A stretch of DNA of 64,000 nucleotides from Bilophila sp964538355 (GCA_964538355.1 CAZIFC010000004.1:1-64000), one strand, 5' to 3'. Positions 35,848-45,137 are shown, counted from the first letter of the stretch. A program made the numbers and translations. Notes: generated by a model from the letters alone, not told the origin.

Positions 35848-36498
35848 ATGCCTCAATTTCCGATAGACATGCTTTCCGTCCGGGAGTCATGGCGACTGTT
35901 CAGAATTCTTGCCGAAATCGTGGACGGTTTTGAAACGCTCAGCAATCTCGGCCCTTGTGTTTCCATTTTCGGTTCCGCAAGAGTCAAGCCCGACAACCCG
36001 TTGTATGCCGAGGCCGAAACCATCGCCCGGCTGCTTGTGGAATCCGGTTATGGGGTCATTACGGGCGGAGGCCCCGGCCTCATGGAAGCGGGAAACAAGG
36101 GTGCAACTGAGGCCCAAGGCGTCTCGGTTGGCCTTCACATCCAGCTCCCCCACGAGCAGGAATGCAACAAGTACGTCAAGATACGCAGCGACTACCGCTA
36201 CTTTTTCCTCCGCAAGCTCATGTTCGTCAAATACGCGCTGGCGTATGTGGTCATGCCCGGCGGCATGGGCACCATCGACGAGCTTTCCGAAGCCTTCGTG
36301 CTGGCCCAGACCAAGCGCATCCGCCCGCTGCCCATCATTCTCTACAAAGGCAGTTTCTGGAATGGCTTCATCGACTGGATGAAGGACAGCATGGTTGAAG
36401 GCGGATTTATCCGTGATGCGGAACTCAGCGATTTGATTACCATCTGCGAGACGCCGGAACAGGTTGTTCAAGAAATCCGCAGACGGGTTATCCTGTAA
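35848..36498 (+). CDS. LOG-family nucleotide hydrolase-like protein
   Basis: This 216-residue protein has the Rossmann-type fold once called lysine decarboxylase-like. Seen are FGSARVKPDNPLY, ITGGGPGLMEAGNKGA and the family signature VMPGGMGTIDELSEA. Plant LOG enzymes release cytokinin bases from their nucleotides; many bacterial members split purine nucleoside monophosphates to base and ribose phosphate. The substrate here is not known. AAGGAG lies before the ATG. It is followed directly by tadA, with one base between, so the two genes are probably cotranscribed. Confidence 0.85.
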   Translation: MPQFPIDMLSVRESWRLFRILAEIVDGFETLSNLGPCVSIFGSARVKPDNPLYAEAETIARLLVESGYGVITGGGPGLMEAGNKGATEAQGVSVGLHIQLPHEQECNKYVKIRSDYRYFFLRKLMFVKYALAYVVMPGGMGTIDELSEAFVLAQTKRIRPLPIILYKGSFWNGFIDWMKDSMVEGGFIRDAELSDLITICETPEQVVQEIRRRVIL

Positions 36499-36499
36499 C

Positions 36500-37066
36500 A
36501 TGCACACATGCCAAAGGCCGTGCCCGGAACGGCAGGGTTCCGGGGCGGCCTCTGCCAGCGACTGCCAGCCGGCAGCCAGAACCGTATGGGGACCAGTCCC
36601 CCCTGCCCCTCCCGGCTGGACGTGGGAAGCACTGATGCGGCTGGCTCTTGAAGAAGCCCGCAACGCGCCCGCAGCGGGAGAAGTTCCCGTAGGAGCCATC
36701 GTCGTTTCGCCGGACGGGAACATTCTCGGCAGGGCGCATAACCAGCCGGTTTCGCTTTCCGATCCTTCCGCCCACGCCGAAATTCTGGCCATGCGGGCTG
36801 CCGGGCGCACGCTCCAAAACTACCGGCTCGAACACTGCGTGCTGGTCGTGACGCTGGAACCGTGCTTCATGTGTACGGGGGCCATTGTCCACGCCCGGCT
36901 TGGCGGCGTTGTCTACGGAGCATCGGACAACCGGGCCGGAGCGGTGGAGTCCTGCTTCAATGGGCTGGATCTCCCCTTCCATAACCACAGGGTCTGGCAT
37001 ATGGGCGGCATAGCGGCCCAGGAGTGCGCCGCCCTGCTTCAAGATTTTTTTCGCAAATCCCGCTGA
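36500..37066 (+). CDS. tadA: tRNA-specific adenosine deaminase
   Basis: This 188-residue protein changes adenosine 34 of tRNA-Arg(ACG) to inosine. The zinc site is clear: SAHAEI (histidine ligand with catalytic glutamate) and EPCFMCTGA (the two cysteine ligands). The core begins at WEALMRLALEEARNA, and VPVGAIVV and GASDNRAGAVES are typical. The first 45 residues, from the ATG one base after the upstream stop, are rich in Cys, Pro and Gly and are not part of the family. A start inside is possible, but the in-frame ATG at 36635 would remove part of the first helix. Confidence 0.9.
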   Translation: MHTCQRPCPERQGSGAASASDCQPAARTVWGPVPPAPPGWTWEALMRLALEEARNAPAAGEVPVGAIVVSPDGNILGRAHNQPVSLSDPSAHAEILAMRAAGRTLQNYRLEHCVLVVTLEPCFMCTGAIVHARLGGVVYGASDNRAGAVESCFNGLDLPFHNHRVWHMGGIAAQECAALLQDFFRKSR

Positions 37067-37149
37067 ACGGATTGGGGATACGCCCCGCCGCATACTTTTT
37101 CATGGACAGCCGGTGCGTCTCGACGTACTGTATATCAAGGAGAAGAAGT

Positions 37150-37695
37150 ATGAATACTGCTATCAACATTCTCGGCATCTCAGGGAGCCTTCGGGCACAG
37201 TCCCGCAATACAGGACTGCTGCGGCATGTTGCATCCTGCCTTCCTCCCAATGTCCATTTCAAGATTGCCAATCTTGGCGAGATTCCTTTTTACAATGCAG
37301 ACATTTCCAAGCCAGAATCCGTACACACCCTCATCCGGCAGGTCAAAGAGGCCGATGCACTGGTACTTGCCTGCCCCGAATACAACTACTCCATTGCCCC
37401 TGCCCTGAAAAACGCACTGGACTGGGTTTCCAAGGAACCTGATACCCCGCTTGACGGCCTGCCCGTTGCGATCATGGGCGCAGGGGGAGGCATGGGAACG
37501 GCCCGGGCACAGTACCATCTGCGTCAGGTATGCGTTTACCTGAACCTCCGTCCGCTGAACAAGCCCGAAGTCTTTTCCAATGCCTTCTCACAGTCCTTCG
37601 ATGAAAACGGCGATGTCGTCGATCCCGAGCTGAAAAAACATATCGAGGACATGATGGCGGCCCTGCTGGACTGGCAAAAGCAGCTGGCTCGATAG
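37150..37695 (+). CDS. NADPH-dependent FMN reductase family protein
   Basis: This 181-residue flavodoxin-like protein has the family motifs GISGSLRAQSRNTGLLRH (FMN phosphate loop), CPEYNYSIAPALKNALDWVS and the GAGGGMGTARAQYHLR segment. Members reduce FMN, quinones, azo dyes or chromate with NAD(P)H; the real substrate cannot be told from the sequence. The start ATG follows AAGGAGAAG. It is a single gene, ending at a strong two-way terminator shared with nifS. Confidence 0.85.
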   Translation: MNTAINILGISGSLRAQSRNTGLLRHVASCLPPNVHFKIANLGEIPFYNADISKPESVHTLIRQVKEADALVLACPEYNYSIAPALKNALDWVSKEPDTPLDGLPVAIMGAGGGMGTARAQYHLRQVCVYLNLRPLNKPEVFSNAFSQSFDENGDVVDPELKKHIEDMMAALLDWQKQLAR

Positions 37696-37721
37696 ATACG
37701 GAGAACATCTTCCCGTTGACG

Positions 37722-37754
37722 AAAAAAGGCACCCACAAACGAGGTGCCTTTTTT
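37722..37754. terminator. Bidirectional terminator between FMN reductase gene and nifS
   Basis: AAAAAAGGCACC (37722-37733) pairs with GGTGCCTTTTTT (37743-37754) over a nine-base loop. Tracts of A and T on the two sides suit termination from both directions. Confidence 0.9.
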
Positions 37755-37774
37755 CATCAAGCAGTGTGCGTCAG

Positions 37775-38935
37775 CTATTTCATCGCCCGAAAAGGCGAAA
37801 TCGCCCGCAGCCGTTCAATCACCGGCGGGAGCTGTTCAAGCACGAAATCGATCTCTGCATCAGTCGTGTACCGGGACAGCGAGAACCGGATGGAGCCGTG
37901 GGCAAAGGTGAACGGCACGCCCATGGCACGAAGCACATGGGAAGGCTCCAGACTGCCGGACGTACAGGCGGAACCGGAGCTGGCACAAATGCCGAGCTGA
38001 TCCATGAGCAGCAGAATAGCTTCGCCTTCCACATACTGGAAAGCGATATTCGTGGTGTTGGGCAAACGATGTTCCTGATCGCCATTGACGATGGCATCGG
38101 GAATGGCGGCCAGAAGCCCCTTTTCCAGACGATCGCGCAGCGCAGGAACCCGGATATTTTCTTCGGCCATATGGTTCATGGCCAGCTCGCAGGCGGTACC
38201 GAGACCGATGATATACGGCGCGTTTTCCGTTCCCGCACGACGCCCGCGTTCCTGATGCCCCCCGCGAAGGAACGGGATAAACCGGGTTCCCTTGCGGACA
38301 TAGAGGACGCCGATGCCCTTGGGGGCATGGAGCTTGTGGCCGGACAAGGCCAGAAAGTCGATCGGCATCTTGGCGAGATCAATAGGAAGCTTGCCGGCAG
38401 CCTGCACCGCGTCGGTATGGAACAGGATGCCCCGTTCCTTCACCATTTCGGCAATCTTCTGAATGGGGAATACCGTACCGGTTTCGTTGTTGGCATACAT
38501 GACGGAGACGATAGCCGTATCTTTCCGCATGGATTCCGCCAGCTCATCCAGATCGAGACGCCCCTTGGAGTCAACGCCCAAGTAGGTGATTTCGTATCCC
38601 TTGCTTTCCAGATGCTGCCCAAGGGAGATCAACGCGGAATGCTCAACACGAGTCGTGATGACGTGCTTCTTTTCCGGCTGGGCCTGAAGCGCGGACATCA
38701 CTGCCGTGGAGTCGCTTTCCGTACCGCAGGACGTAAAGATAATTTCCTCGGGTTTCGCCCCAAGCATGGCGGCAACCTTTTCGCGGGCTTCCTGAATGCT
38801 CTTGCCCACCTGTCCGCCAAACGTGTGCATGCTGGACGCATTGCCATATTTTTCCGTAAAAAACGGAATCATGCTTTCAAAGACTTCCGGCGCGACCTTG
38901 GTCGTGGCGTTGTTGTCCAGATAGATGACGCTCAT
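37775..38935 (-). CDS. nifS: Cysteine desulfurase NifS
   Basis: This 386-residue pyridoxal-phosphate enzyme takes sulfur from cysteine for iron-sulfur clusters. Seen are YLDNNATTKVAPEV at the start, TSCGTESD, VEHSALIS, the phosphate- and cofactor-binding HTDAVQAAGK, the lysine that binds the cofactor in SGHKLHAPKG, and the loop cysteine in SSGSACTSGSLEPSHVL. Loop length and ending suit the NifS/IscS group. It overlaps the end of nifU by four bases and must be cotranscribed with it. With NifU it forms a minimal cluster-assembly pair, as in many anaerobes without nitrogenase; no nif structural genes are present here. Confidence 0.95.
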   Translation of the reverse strand: MSVIYLDNNATTKVAPEVFESMIPFFTEKYGNASSMHTFGGQVGKSIQEAREKVAAMLGAKPEEIIFTSCGTESDSTAVMSALQAQPEKKHVITTRVEHSALISLGQHLESKGYEITYLGVDSKGRLDLDELAESMRKDTAIVSVMYANNETGTVFPIQKIAEMVKERGILFHTDAVQAAGKLPIDLAKMPIDFLALSGHKLHAPKGIGVLYVRKGTRFIPFLRGGHQERGRRAGTENAPYIIGLGTACELAMNHMAEENIRVPALRDRLEKGLLAAIPDAIVNGDQEHRLPNTTNIAFQYVEGEAILLLMDQLGICASSGSACTSGSLEPSHVLRAMGVPFTFAHGSIRFSLSRYTTDAEIDFVLEQLPPVIERLRAISPFRAMK

Positions 38936-39780
38936 GCCTTCACCTCTTCAACGACAATTTCCGGCTCCACCTGCTCGCGAAGGATCTTTTCAACCAGATC
39001 CTTCAGGGTTACGGTACGGGAGCTGCAATTGGAGCACTGGCCGCGCAGGGCAACGACAACCCGATGCCCATCGACGTCAATCAGCTCGATATCGCCGCCG
39101 TCGGCAACAAGGCGCGGGCGCACTTCATCCTGAAGAGCCTGCATGACCTTCTGCATGCGCTGCACGTTGGTCATCACGGACTTGGGCGCGGGATTGAATT
39201 CCTTCAGCTTGGGCTTGCCCAGTTCCTCGTCGAGGATATCCTGAATGGCGTCCAGGCAGTCGCCGCAACCGCCGCCAGCCTTGGTGTAGTTGGTCACTTC
39301 CTCTACGGTCTTGAGGCTGTTTTCTTCAATAGCCCTGCGGATCTGGACATCGGTCACCCCGAAGCACTTGCAGATCAGCTTGCCTTCGTGTTCGTGCTTC
39401 TGCTCGGCAGGTTCGCCGCGCCAGTTGCGAAGAGCCGCTTCAAGAGCTTCCTGCCCCATAACCGAGCAATGCATCTTTTCACGGGGCAGCCCGCCAAGAT
39501 AGGCCGCAATATCCTTATTGGTCACCTTGGAGGCTTCCTCCACGGTCTTTCCCTTGATCATTTCAGTCAGCGCAGAACTGGAGGCAATGGCACTGGCGCA
39601 ACCGAACGTCTGAAAGGTCGCATTTTCAATGATGCCCGCATCGTTGATTTTCAGAAAGAGTTTCAGGGCGTCGCCGCAAGCCAAGCTTCCGACTTCCCCG
39701 ATGGCGTTGGCATCAGGAAGTTCGCCCGCATTGCGCGGCTTCAGGAAATGCTCCCGAACGGTATCCGTATATTCCCACAT
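38932..39780 (-). CDS. nifU: Fe-S cluster scaffold NifU
   Basis: This 282-residue protein has the three-part layout of full-length NifU. The IscU-like scaffold (residues 1-125) has LACGDALKLF, TFQTFGCASAIASSS and a CSVMGQEAL cysteine. A BFD-type [2Fe-2S] domain (about 130-190) has CKCFGVTD and GGGCGDC. The C-terminal NifU domain has LRGQCSNCSSRTVTLKDLV with the CxxC. It builds clusters with sulfur from NifS. The start at 39780 follows GGAGG; a longer upstream frame is not supported. It is the first gene of the nifU-nifS operon. Confidence 0.95.
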   Translation of the reverse strand: MWEYTDTVREHFLKPRNAGELPDANAIGEVGSLACGDALKLFLKINDAGIIENATFQTFGCASAIASSSALTEMIKGKTVEEASKVTNKDIAAYLGGLPREKMHCSVMGQEALEAALRNWRGEPAEQKHEHEGKLICKCFGVTDVQIRRAIEENSLKTVEEVTNYTKAGGGCGDCLDAIQDILDEELGKPKLKEFNPAPKSVMTNVQRMQKVMQALQDEVRPRLVADGGDIELIDVDGHRVVVALRGQCSNCSSRTVTLKDLVEKILREQVEPEIVVEEVKA

Positions 39781-40239
39781 ATGTCCTCCAAAAAACTGGT
39801 CACCAATCCGGGGGTGGTCACGCCCGGAGAGCATAACGATTTGTGAAAAGGTCTTTCAACCGACAGTTACCATATAAGGCCAAACCTCCACAAAGGAAGG
39901 GGGACCTAAAATTTTTTCTGACTATCCGTGCCTTCCGGGAATCTATGCACCGCTTCCCCAACCGGGTCAAGAGCATTGCATCCGCCGAACACGGCATCCC
40001 CTCCGGCAGGGCGGCCCGTTGCCTTTTTCAAATCCTTACGGGATCATCATCGAATATTGACAGCGTATTGCGCCCCCTTCCCGGAGCACCGCCACGCCAA
40101 CAGGCTTTATTGCAGCCAGCGAGGGCGCACAGGAAAAACAAGGTTTCCCACGCATTGAAACCATCAGCGTTCTGAGAAACCTCGGAATCCCTGCCTCCGT
40201 CGCAGTGGCAAATGGCATACATGCCGACAGGCCATCCCG
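39781..40239. other. Intergenic region upstream of nifU, no gene seen
   Basis: About 460 bases separate nifU from moeA; both are on the minus strand. It should hold the nifU promoter and the moeA transcript end. Open frames here have no ribosome site or known product. A region around 39905-39935 (TAAAATTTTTTCTGACTAT) is AT-rich and could be promoter DNA, but no operator was recognised. Confidence 0.45.
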
Positions 40240-41589
40240 CTAAAACAGCAGGACATCCACCGGCGTTCCGGCTTCCAGACCTTCAAGGCGAGCCGGTATA
40301 CGGACCAGCCCATCCGCCTTCAGAACTGTCCGCATCAGCCCCGACAGGCCAAGCACAGGCACGGCCCGCACACGATCTCCCTCATATTCCAGCCGAACAC
40401 GCACATACTCCTCACGCCCCTGTCTGGAAGCGACGTTGCGAGCCAGCACCGCCTGACGCACCGGCCAGAATTGCTGCTGAAAGGCATGTCCGTGTGCGCC
40501 CTCTTCCGCCAACGCGCTGATGGAATAGCCTGCCAGGTGCCGCAAAAACGGTATGCCCAAAACATGCATGACGACCTGAGCCGAGGCAATCTGCCCCGGA
40601 AGCCCCCAGACAAAGGTTTTTCCGCAGCGCGCAAGGATGAGGGGCTTGCCGGGGCTGAGCGCAACCCCGTGGCAAAGGATTTCCGCATCACCCAAGGCGT
40701 GGAGGGCTTCCAGCGTCAAATCCCTCACCCCTACCGAGCTGCCTCCCGACAAGAAGAGGACATCGGGAGGCACGCCATTCCTGCCCGACAAGGCCCGGCG
40801 CAAGGCGTTTTCCAGCGATGCGAGGGTATCCGGCACAATGCCCAACACCTCCACATGCGCCATCTTTGCCGTCATGGTCGCGAGCACCGTTGTATTGACG
40901 TCTCGGATCTGTCCGGGACGGGGAGTTTCCTCCGGCGCGACCAGCTCGTCCCCGGTAGAGAGGATCGCAACGTTCGGACGCCGAACCACCGGGATCTCCG
41001 TAACGCCGAGTGCCGCCAGCAACCCGGCTTCCTGTGCCCTGAGCACGGTTCCCCGAGGCAACAGGAGACCGCCTTTCTCGGCATCCTCCCCTTTCCGCAT
41101 CACATATTGCCCGGGTGCCGCAGCGCGCCGAAAGGCTATGACACCAGCACCCAGCGGATGGGTATGTTCGACCATCACCACCGCATCGGCACCCTCGGGA
41201 AGGTATCCGCCGGTCACGATGGACGCACACTGCCCCGGCTGGAGGGAAAACGCCGGCGGCGCATCAATGGCAATATCCCCGATACAGTCGAGCCAACCCG
41301 GATTGTTTTCCGAAACGCCAAAGAGATCGGCGGCACAGACGGCATACCCATCCATCCCCGACCGATTGGCAGCGGGCACGTCTTCTCCAGACCAGAGCGT
41401 TTCCGCCAAAACCCTTTCAAGGAAAAGTGCGTCCAACGACACCGTTTCCCTGTCGAGCGGAGAGGCGGAAAGCAGAAGGGAAACCACCGCCTCTACAGGC
41501 AGTACATGAAGAAACTCTTTCGGCATCCGTAAATCCGTTTGCGTTTTGCCGCATCTTTCTGCATTATGCAGGATCTTGCGATCAGACAT
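40240..41589 (-). CDS. moeA: Molybdopterin molybdenumtransferase MoeA
   Basis: This 449-residue enzyme inserts molybdate into adenylated molybdopterin. It has the MoeA motifs DVPAANRSGMDGYAV, SIVTGGYLPEGADAVVMVEHT, RKGEDAEKGG, ILSTGDELVAPEE, FLSGGSSVGVRD and LPGQIASAQVVMHV, followed by the usual C-terminal domain. Sulfate reducers use molybdenum or tungsten cofactors in formate dehydrogenases and other enzymes. The start may be 41589 or the in-frame ATG at 41526; neither has a strong ribosome site, and residues 1-21 are not conserved in the family. It appears to be a single-gene unit. Confidence 0.93.
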   Translation of the reverse strand: MSDRKILHNAERCGKTQTDLRMPKEFLHVLPVEAVVSLLLSASPLDRETVSLDALFLERVLAETLWSGEDVPAANRSGMDGYAVCAADLFGVSENNPGWLDCIGDIAIDAPPAFSLQPGQCASIVTGGYLPEGADAVVMVEHTHPLGAGVIAFRRAAAPGQYVMRKGEDAEKGGLLLPRGTVLRAQEAGLLAALGVTEIPVVRRPNVAILSTGDELVAPEETPRPGQIRDVNTTVLATMTAKMAHVEVLGIVPDTLASLENALRRALSGRNGVPPDVLFLSGGSSVGVRDLTLEALHALGDAEILCHGVALSPGKPLILARCGKTFVWGLPGQIASAQVVMHVLGIPFLRHLAGYSISALAEEGAHGHAFQQQFWPVRQAVLARNVASRQGREEYVRVRLEYEGDRVRAVPVLGLSGLMRTVLKADGLVRIPARLEGLEAGTPVDVLLF

Positions 41590-41884
41590 TCAGCCTTATG
41601 CAAAGAGTGCGGCTTGGACGTGAAGATACGCTTAGCAACTGCCCATCCGCAAGCAGACCAATACACCGGCATCGCTGCCCATACAAGCAGAGCCACGCTA
41701 TCGTGACATACGAATTCACGCACTCCAAGACACGCCGTTTCCGCCATCCAAAGGACGCCGCCTTTCGGAAAAGGCATCCCGGAACACTCGACTTTCCGGC
41801 GTTCCTGCTCTAGAGTTGTCCGTTGCAACAAGCTCTGTATCCGGCAAGCGTTCGGGAACGCCCGGAGACATCAAGGAGTCACCC

Positions 41885-43186
41885 ATGCCGTGTCGTTTTC
41901 TTTCCCTGTCCTCTGAGGCCATGTGGCCAGAACTGCTTAACCTGCTGGAAAACCGAGACAACCCCGACCATACCGTCGAGGCGGATGTCCGTTCCATGCT
42001 GGATGCCGTTCGCAAAAACGGAGACAAGGCCGTTCTCGACTATGTCCGGCGGTTCGACTGTCCGCAAATGGAACCGCCTCTGAGGGTATCGGAAGAAACC
42101 ATTGCCGAGGCTGCCCGCGAAGTTGATGCCGAAAGCCTCGATTGTATCCGGCAGGCTGCCGACAACATCCGGGCCTTCCATGAAGCGCAGAACGATCGTT
42201 CATGGTTTGTCACGCGTGAGGACGGAACCGTCCTCGGCCAGAAAATCACGGCCGTGGATCGCGCGGGGATGTATGTTCCCGGCGGACGCGGCGGCAATAC
42301 GCCGCTTATCTCCAGCCTGCTCATGACAGCCATTCCCGCTCAGGTTGCCGGTGTCCGCGAAATCGCCGTTGTCACGCCGCCCCGTGCCGACGGCACGCTC
42401 AACCCGCACATCCTCGCCGCGGCGCACCTTCTTGGTGTTCAGGAAATCTACCGCATGGGTGGAGCATGGGCCATTGCCGCCCTCGCCTACGGAACCGAAA
42501 CCGTCGCTCCCGTGGATGTCATTGCCGGCCCCGGCAACATCTGGGTAACCACCGCCAAACGGATGGTTCAGGGAAAGGTGGGCATCGACATGATTGCCGG
42601 GCCTAGCGAAGTCCTTGTCCTTGCCGACGATTCCGCAAATCCGGCCTGGCTTGCCGCCGACATGCTCTCGCAGGCCGAGCACGACACGCTGGCTTCGGCC
42701 ATCTGCATTACGGACAGCGAAACGCTGGCCCATGCCGTAATGGAAGAGATGGAACGCCAGTCCTCCGCCCTGCCCCGTGCGGACATCGCACACAAGTCGC
42801 TGGCCGACTGGAGCGCGGTGGTCCTTGTCCCGAACATGGACGACGCCATTGAGCTTGCCAACCGTGTGGCTCCCGAGCACCTTGAAGTGCTCATGCGCGA
42901 TCCGTGGTCAGTCATGCCCCACATCCGGCACGCAGGCGCGGTGTTTCTCGGCCCCTACTCGCCCGAACCCCTCGGCGACTATTTCGCCGGCCCGAACCAT
43001 GTGCTGCCCACGCTCGGCACGGCACGCTTCTCCTCCGCACTTTCAGTGCAGACCTTTTCCAAGCGCACCAGCATCATCGCCGCCAGCCCCTCCTTTGCCG
43101 CCGCCAATGCGGACGCCGTAGCCCGGCTTGCCCGCATGGAACAGCTTGAGGCCCATGCCCGTTCGATGGAATGCCGGAAACGCTAG
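41885..43186 (+). CDS. hisD: Histidinol dehydrogenase
   Basis: This 433-residue enzyme makes histidine from histidinol in two NAD-dependent steps. Seen are DRAGMYVPGGRGGNTPLISSLLM, DVIAGPGNIWVTTAKR, IDMIAGPSEVLVLAD, LSQAEHDTLAS (zinc-ligand region), NRVAPEHLEVL (catalytic glutamate and histidine) and the C-terminal AGAVFLGPYSPEPLGDYFAGPNHVLPT. AAGGAG fixes the start at 41885. purC follows after 47 bases, so the pair may be cotranscribed. No other his genes are nearby. Confidence 0.96.
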   Translation: MPCRFLSLSSEAMWPELLNLLENRDNPDHTVEADVRSMLDAVRKNGDKAVLDYVRRFDCPQMEPPLRVSEETIAEAAREVDAESLDCIRQAADNIRAFHEAQNDRSWFVTREDGTVLGQKITAVDRAGMYVPGGRGGNTPLISSLLMTAIPAQVAGVREIAVVTPPRADGTLNPHILAAAHLLGVQEIYRMGGAWAIAALAYGTETVAPVDVIAGPGNIWVTTAKRMVQGKVGIDMIAGPSEVLVLADDSANPAWLAADMLSQAEHDTLASAICITDSETLAHAVMEEMERQSSALPRADIAHKSLADWSAVVLVPNMDDAIELANRVAPEHLEVLMRDPWSVMPHIRHAGAVFLGPYSPEPLGDYFAGPNHVLPTLGTARFSSALSVQTFSKRTSIIAASPSFAAANADAVARLARMEQLEAHARSMECRKR

Positions 43187-43233
43187 TCTTTTCGTCAACG
43201 CTCAACCTGCGGAACACGCTCAAAGGAAACCAC

Positions 43234-44130
43234 ATGAAAGTCACGACCCAGACCAACATCAAGGAATTCCCTCTGCTCAACCGGGGCAAAGTTCGCGATA
43301 TTTACGACATCGACGAGTCCACGCTCCTCATCGTCACCACCGACCGCATGTCGGCCTTTGACGTCATCATGAACGAGCCGGTTCCCTACAAGGGCGTAAT
43401 CCTCAATCAGATCACCCTGTTCTGGATGAAGAAGTTTGCCCACCTCGTGAAGAACCATCTCATCGAAAGCGATGTGGACAAATTCCCCGCCGCTCTGGCC
43501 CCCTATCGTGACGAACTGGAAGGCCGCTCCGTCCTCGTCAAAAAGGCCAAGCCGCTGCCGGTGGAATGCATCGTGCGCGGTTATATTACGGGTTCCGGCT
43601 GGAAGGACTACAAGGCCACCGGCACGATCTGCGGGTACACGCTTCCCGAAGGGCTTCAGGAATCCGACCGCCTCGAACACCCGATCTTCACCCCTTCCAC
43701 CAAGGCCGAACTCGGTGAGCACGACGAAAACATCTCTACCGCCCGCGCCGCCGAAATCCTCGGCAAGGATGTCGCCGCGCAGGTTGAAAGCCTTGCCCTG
43801 ACCATCTTCAAGGAAGCCCGCGCATGGGCAGAAAGCCGCGGCATCATCATCGCCGACACGAAATTCGAATTCGGCATGGTTGACGGCGAACTGACCCTGA
43901 TCGACGAAGTGCTGACGCCCGACTCCTCCCGTTTCTGGCCTGCCGAAGGCTATACGCCCGGACAGAGCCAGCCGAGCTTTGACAAGCAGTATCTCCGCGA
44001 CTGGCTGACCGCACAGCCCTGGGACAAGACGCCGCCGCCGCCCGCCCTGCCCAGGGAAATCGTTGAGGCCACCCAGAACAAATATCTCGAAGCCTACCGC
44101 ATCCTCACCGGCAGCGAGCTTGCTCTCTAG
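43234..44130 (+). CDS. purC: SAICAR synthase
   Basis: This 298-residue enzyme joins aspartate to CAIR in purine synthesis. Motifs seen: RGKVRDIYDIDESTLLIVTTDRMSAFD at the start, VECIVRGYITGSGWKDYKATG, and KFEFGMVDGELTLIDEVLTPDSSRFW with the catalytic aspartates. The size and the C-terminal tail (PPALPREIVEATQNKYLEAYRILTG) match the longer PurC form found in many Gram-negative bacteria. AAAGGA precedes the ATG. A terminator lies just after the stop. Confidence 0.96.
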   Translation: MKVTTQTNIKEFPLLNRGKVRDIYDIDESTLLIVTTDRMSAFDVIMNEPVPYKGVILNQITLFWMKKFAHLVKNHLIESDVDKFPAALAPYRDELEGRSVLVKKAKPLPVECIVRGYITGSGWKDYKATGTICGYTLPEGLQESDRLEHPIFTPSTKAELGEHDENISTARAAEILGKDVAAQVESLALTIFKEARAWAESRGIIIADTKFEFGMVDGELTLIDEVLTPDSSRFWPAEGYTPGQSQPSFDKQYLRDWLTAQPWDKTPPPPALPREIVEATQNKYLEAYRILTGSELAL

Positions 44131-44151
44131 CCGAAGCGTGCATTACGGAAC

Positions 44152-44172
44152 AGGCCCGCTTTGGGGCCTTTT
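44152..44172 (+). terminator. Terminator after purC
   Basis: AGGCCC (44152-44157) pairs with GGGCCT (44164-44169) and is followed by TTTT. It separates purC from fabI. Confidence 0.65.
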
Positions 44173-44213
44173 CCGGGGTTTCTTTTCCAACAAGTACCAA
44201 CCACGAGGAAAAC

Positions 44214-44978
44214 ATGCTGTTGAAAGATAAAAAGTGCCTCATCTTCGGGGTAGCCAATAACAGAAGCATTGCCTACGGTATCGCCGCCGCCTTCAGGCAG
44301 CAGGGCGCGAAGCTGGCCTTTAGCTACGCGGGGGAAGCCATCCACAAGCGCGTGGAGCCTATCTCCGAAGAGCTTGGCGGAGATTTCATCTTCCCCTGTG
44401 ACGTGACCAGCGACGAACAGATCGCCGAGGCCGTCGCTCTCGTCAAGGAACGCTGGGGTTCCGTGGATGTGCTCGTCCACTCGGTCGCCTTTGCCAATCG
44501 CGAAGATCTGACCAACCGCTTCATCGAAACCTCCCGCGACGGCTTTGCAACCGCGCTGAACGTTTCCGCCTACTCCCTCACCGCGCTCTGCCACGCCTTT
44601 GAGCCGCTCCTCAACCCCGGCGCATCCGTGCTGACCATGACCTACTACGGGGCACAGAAGATCATCACCAACTACAATGTGATGGGTGTCGCCAAGGCTG
44701 CGCTTGAAGCCTCCGTGCGGTATCTTTCCGTTGATCTCGGCGCAAAGAATGTCCGCATCAACGCGATCAGCGCAGGTCCCATCAAGACGCTGGCCTCCTC
44801 GGGCATTTCCGACTTCAAGCAGATTTTCAATCATATTGAAGAACATGCTCCGCTCCACCGCAACGTGACCACTGAGGACGTGGGCAAATCCGCCGTCTTC
44901 CTCGCCTCGGATCTCGGCTCTGCCGTGACCGGCGAGGTGATGTTCGTGGACTGCGGCTACAACAACCTGGGTATCTAA
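44214..44978 (+). CDS. fabI: Enoyl-ACP reductase FabI
   Basis: This 254-residue short-chain dehydrogenase reduces trans-2-enoyl-ACP with NAD(P)H in the last step of fatty-acid elongation. It has the FabI-type nucleotide loop FGVANNRSIAYGIA, LVHSVAFANREDL, the active-site Y-x6-K as YNVMGVAK after MTYYGAQK, and RINAISAGPIKTLASSGISDF. A purine-rich GAGGAAAAC lies before the ATG. Its TAA stop shares its last base with the ATG of a 24-codon membrane ORF (TAATG). Confidence 0.95.
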   Translation: MLLKDKKCLIFGVANNRSIAYGIAAAFRQQGAKLAFSYAGEAIHKRVEPISEELGGDFIFPCDVTSDEQIAEAVALVKERWGSVDVLVHSVAFANREDLTNRFIETSRDGFATALNVSAYSLTALCHAFEPLLNPGASVLTMTYYGAQKIITNYNVMGVAKAALEASVRYLSVDLGAKNVRINAISAGPIKTLASSGISDFKQIFNHIEEHAPLHRNVTTEDVGKSAVFLASDLGSAVTGEVMFVDCGYNNLGI

Positions 44979-45052
44979 TGTCGGTTCTCGGCACGTTTGC
45001 CTTTCTCATCGCCGTTGTCTGGCTCATGGCCCGCACATACAGCGAGAAATAA
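44978..45052 (+). CDS. Possible 24-residue membrane peptide coupled to fabI
   Basis: An ATG overlaps the fabI stop as TAATG and opens a 24-codon frame ending in TAA at 45050-45052. The product starts MSVLGTF, has one hydrophobic run (FAFLIAVVWLMA, about residues 7-18) and ends in ARTYSEK with positive and polar residues. This is the layout of a single-pass small membrane protein. A TAATG overlap suits translational coupling with fabI. The frame is too short to be sure of, and I recognise no family. Confidence 0.4.
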   Translation: MSVLGTFAFLIAVVWLMARTYSEK

Positions 45053-45102
45053 CATCTCCGGGCCTTCCGCGCTGCTCTGGGCGGAATACCCTTTGCTGCA
45101 TA

Positions 45103-45137
45103 AAAAAATCCCCCGGCAACCTGTCGGGGGATTTTTT
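45103..45137. terminator. Bidirectional terminator after fabI
   Basis: AAAAAATCCCCC with GGGGGATTTTTT form a strong stem over a short inner stem-loop. A and T tracts on both sides suit the + strand fabI unit and the converging minus-strand small gene. Confidence 0.9.

Noticed and set aside
39843..40175. 110-residue + strand frame between nifU and moeA
   Set aside because: No ribosome site, no motif and an arginine/proline-rich product typical of unused frames in GC-rich DNA.
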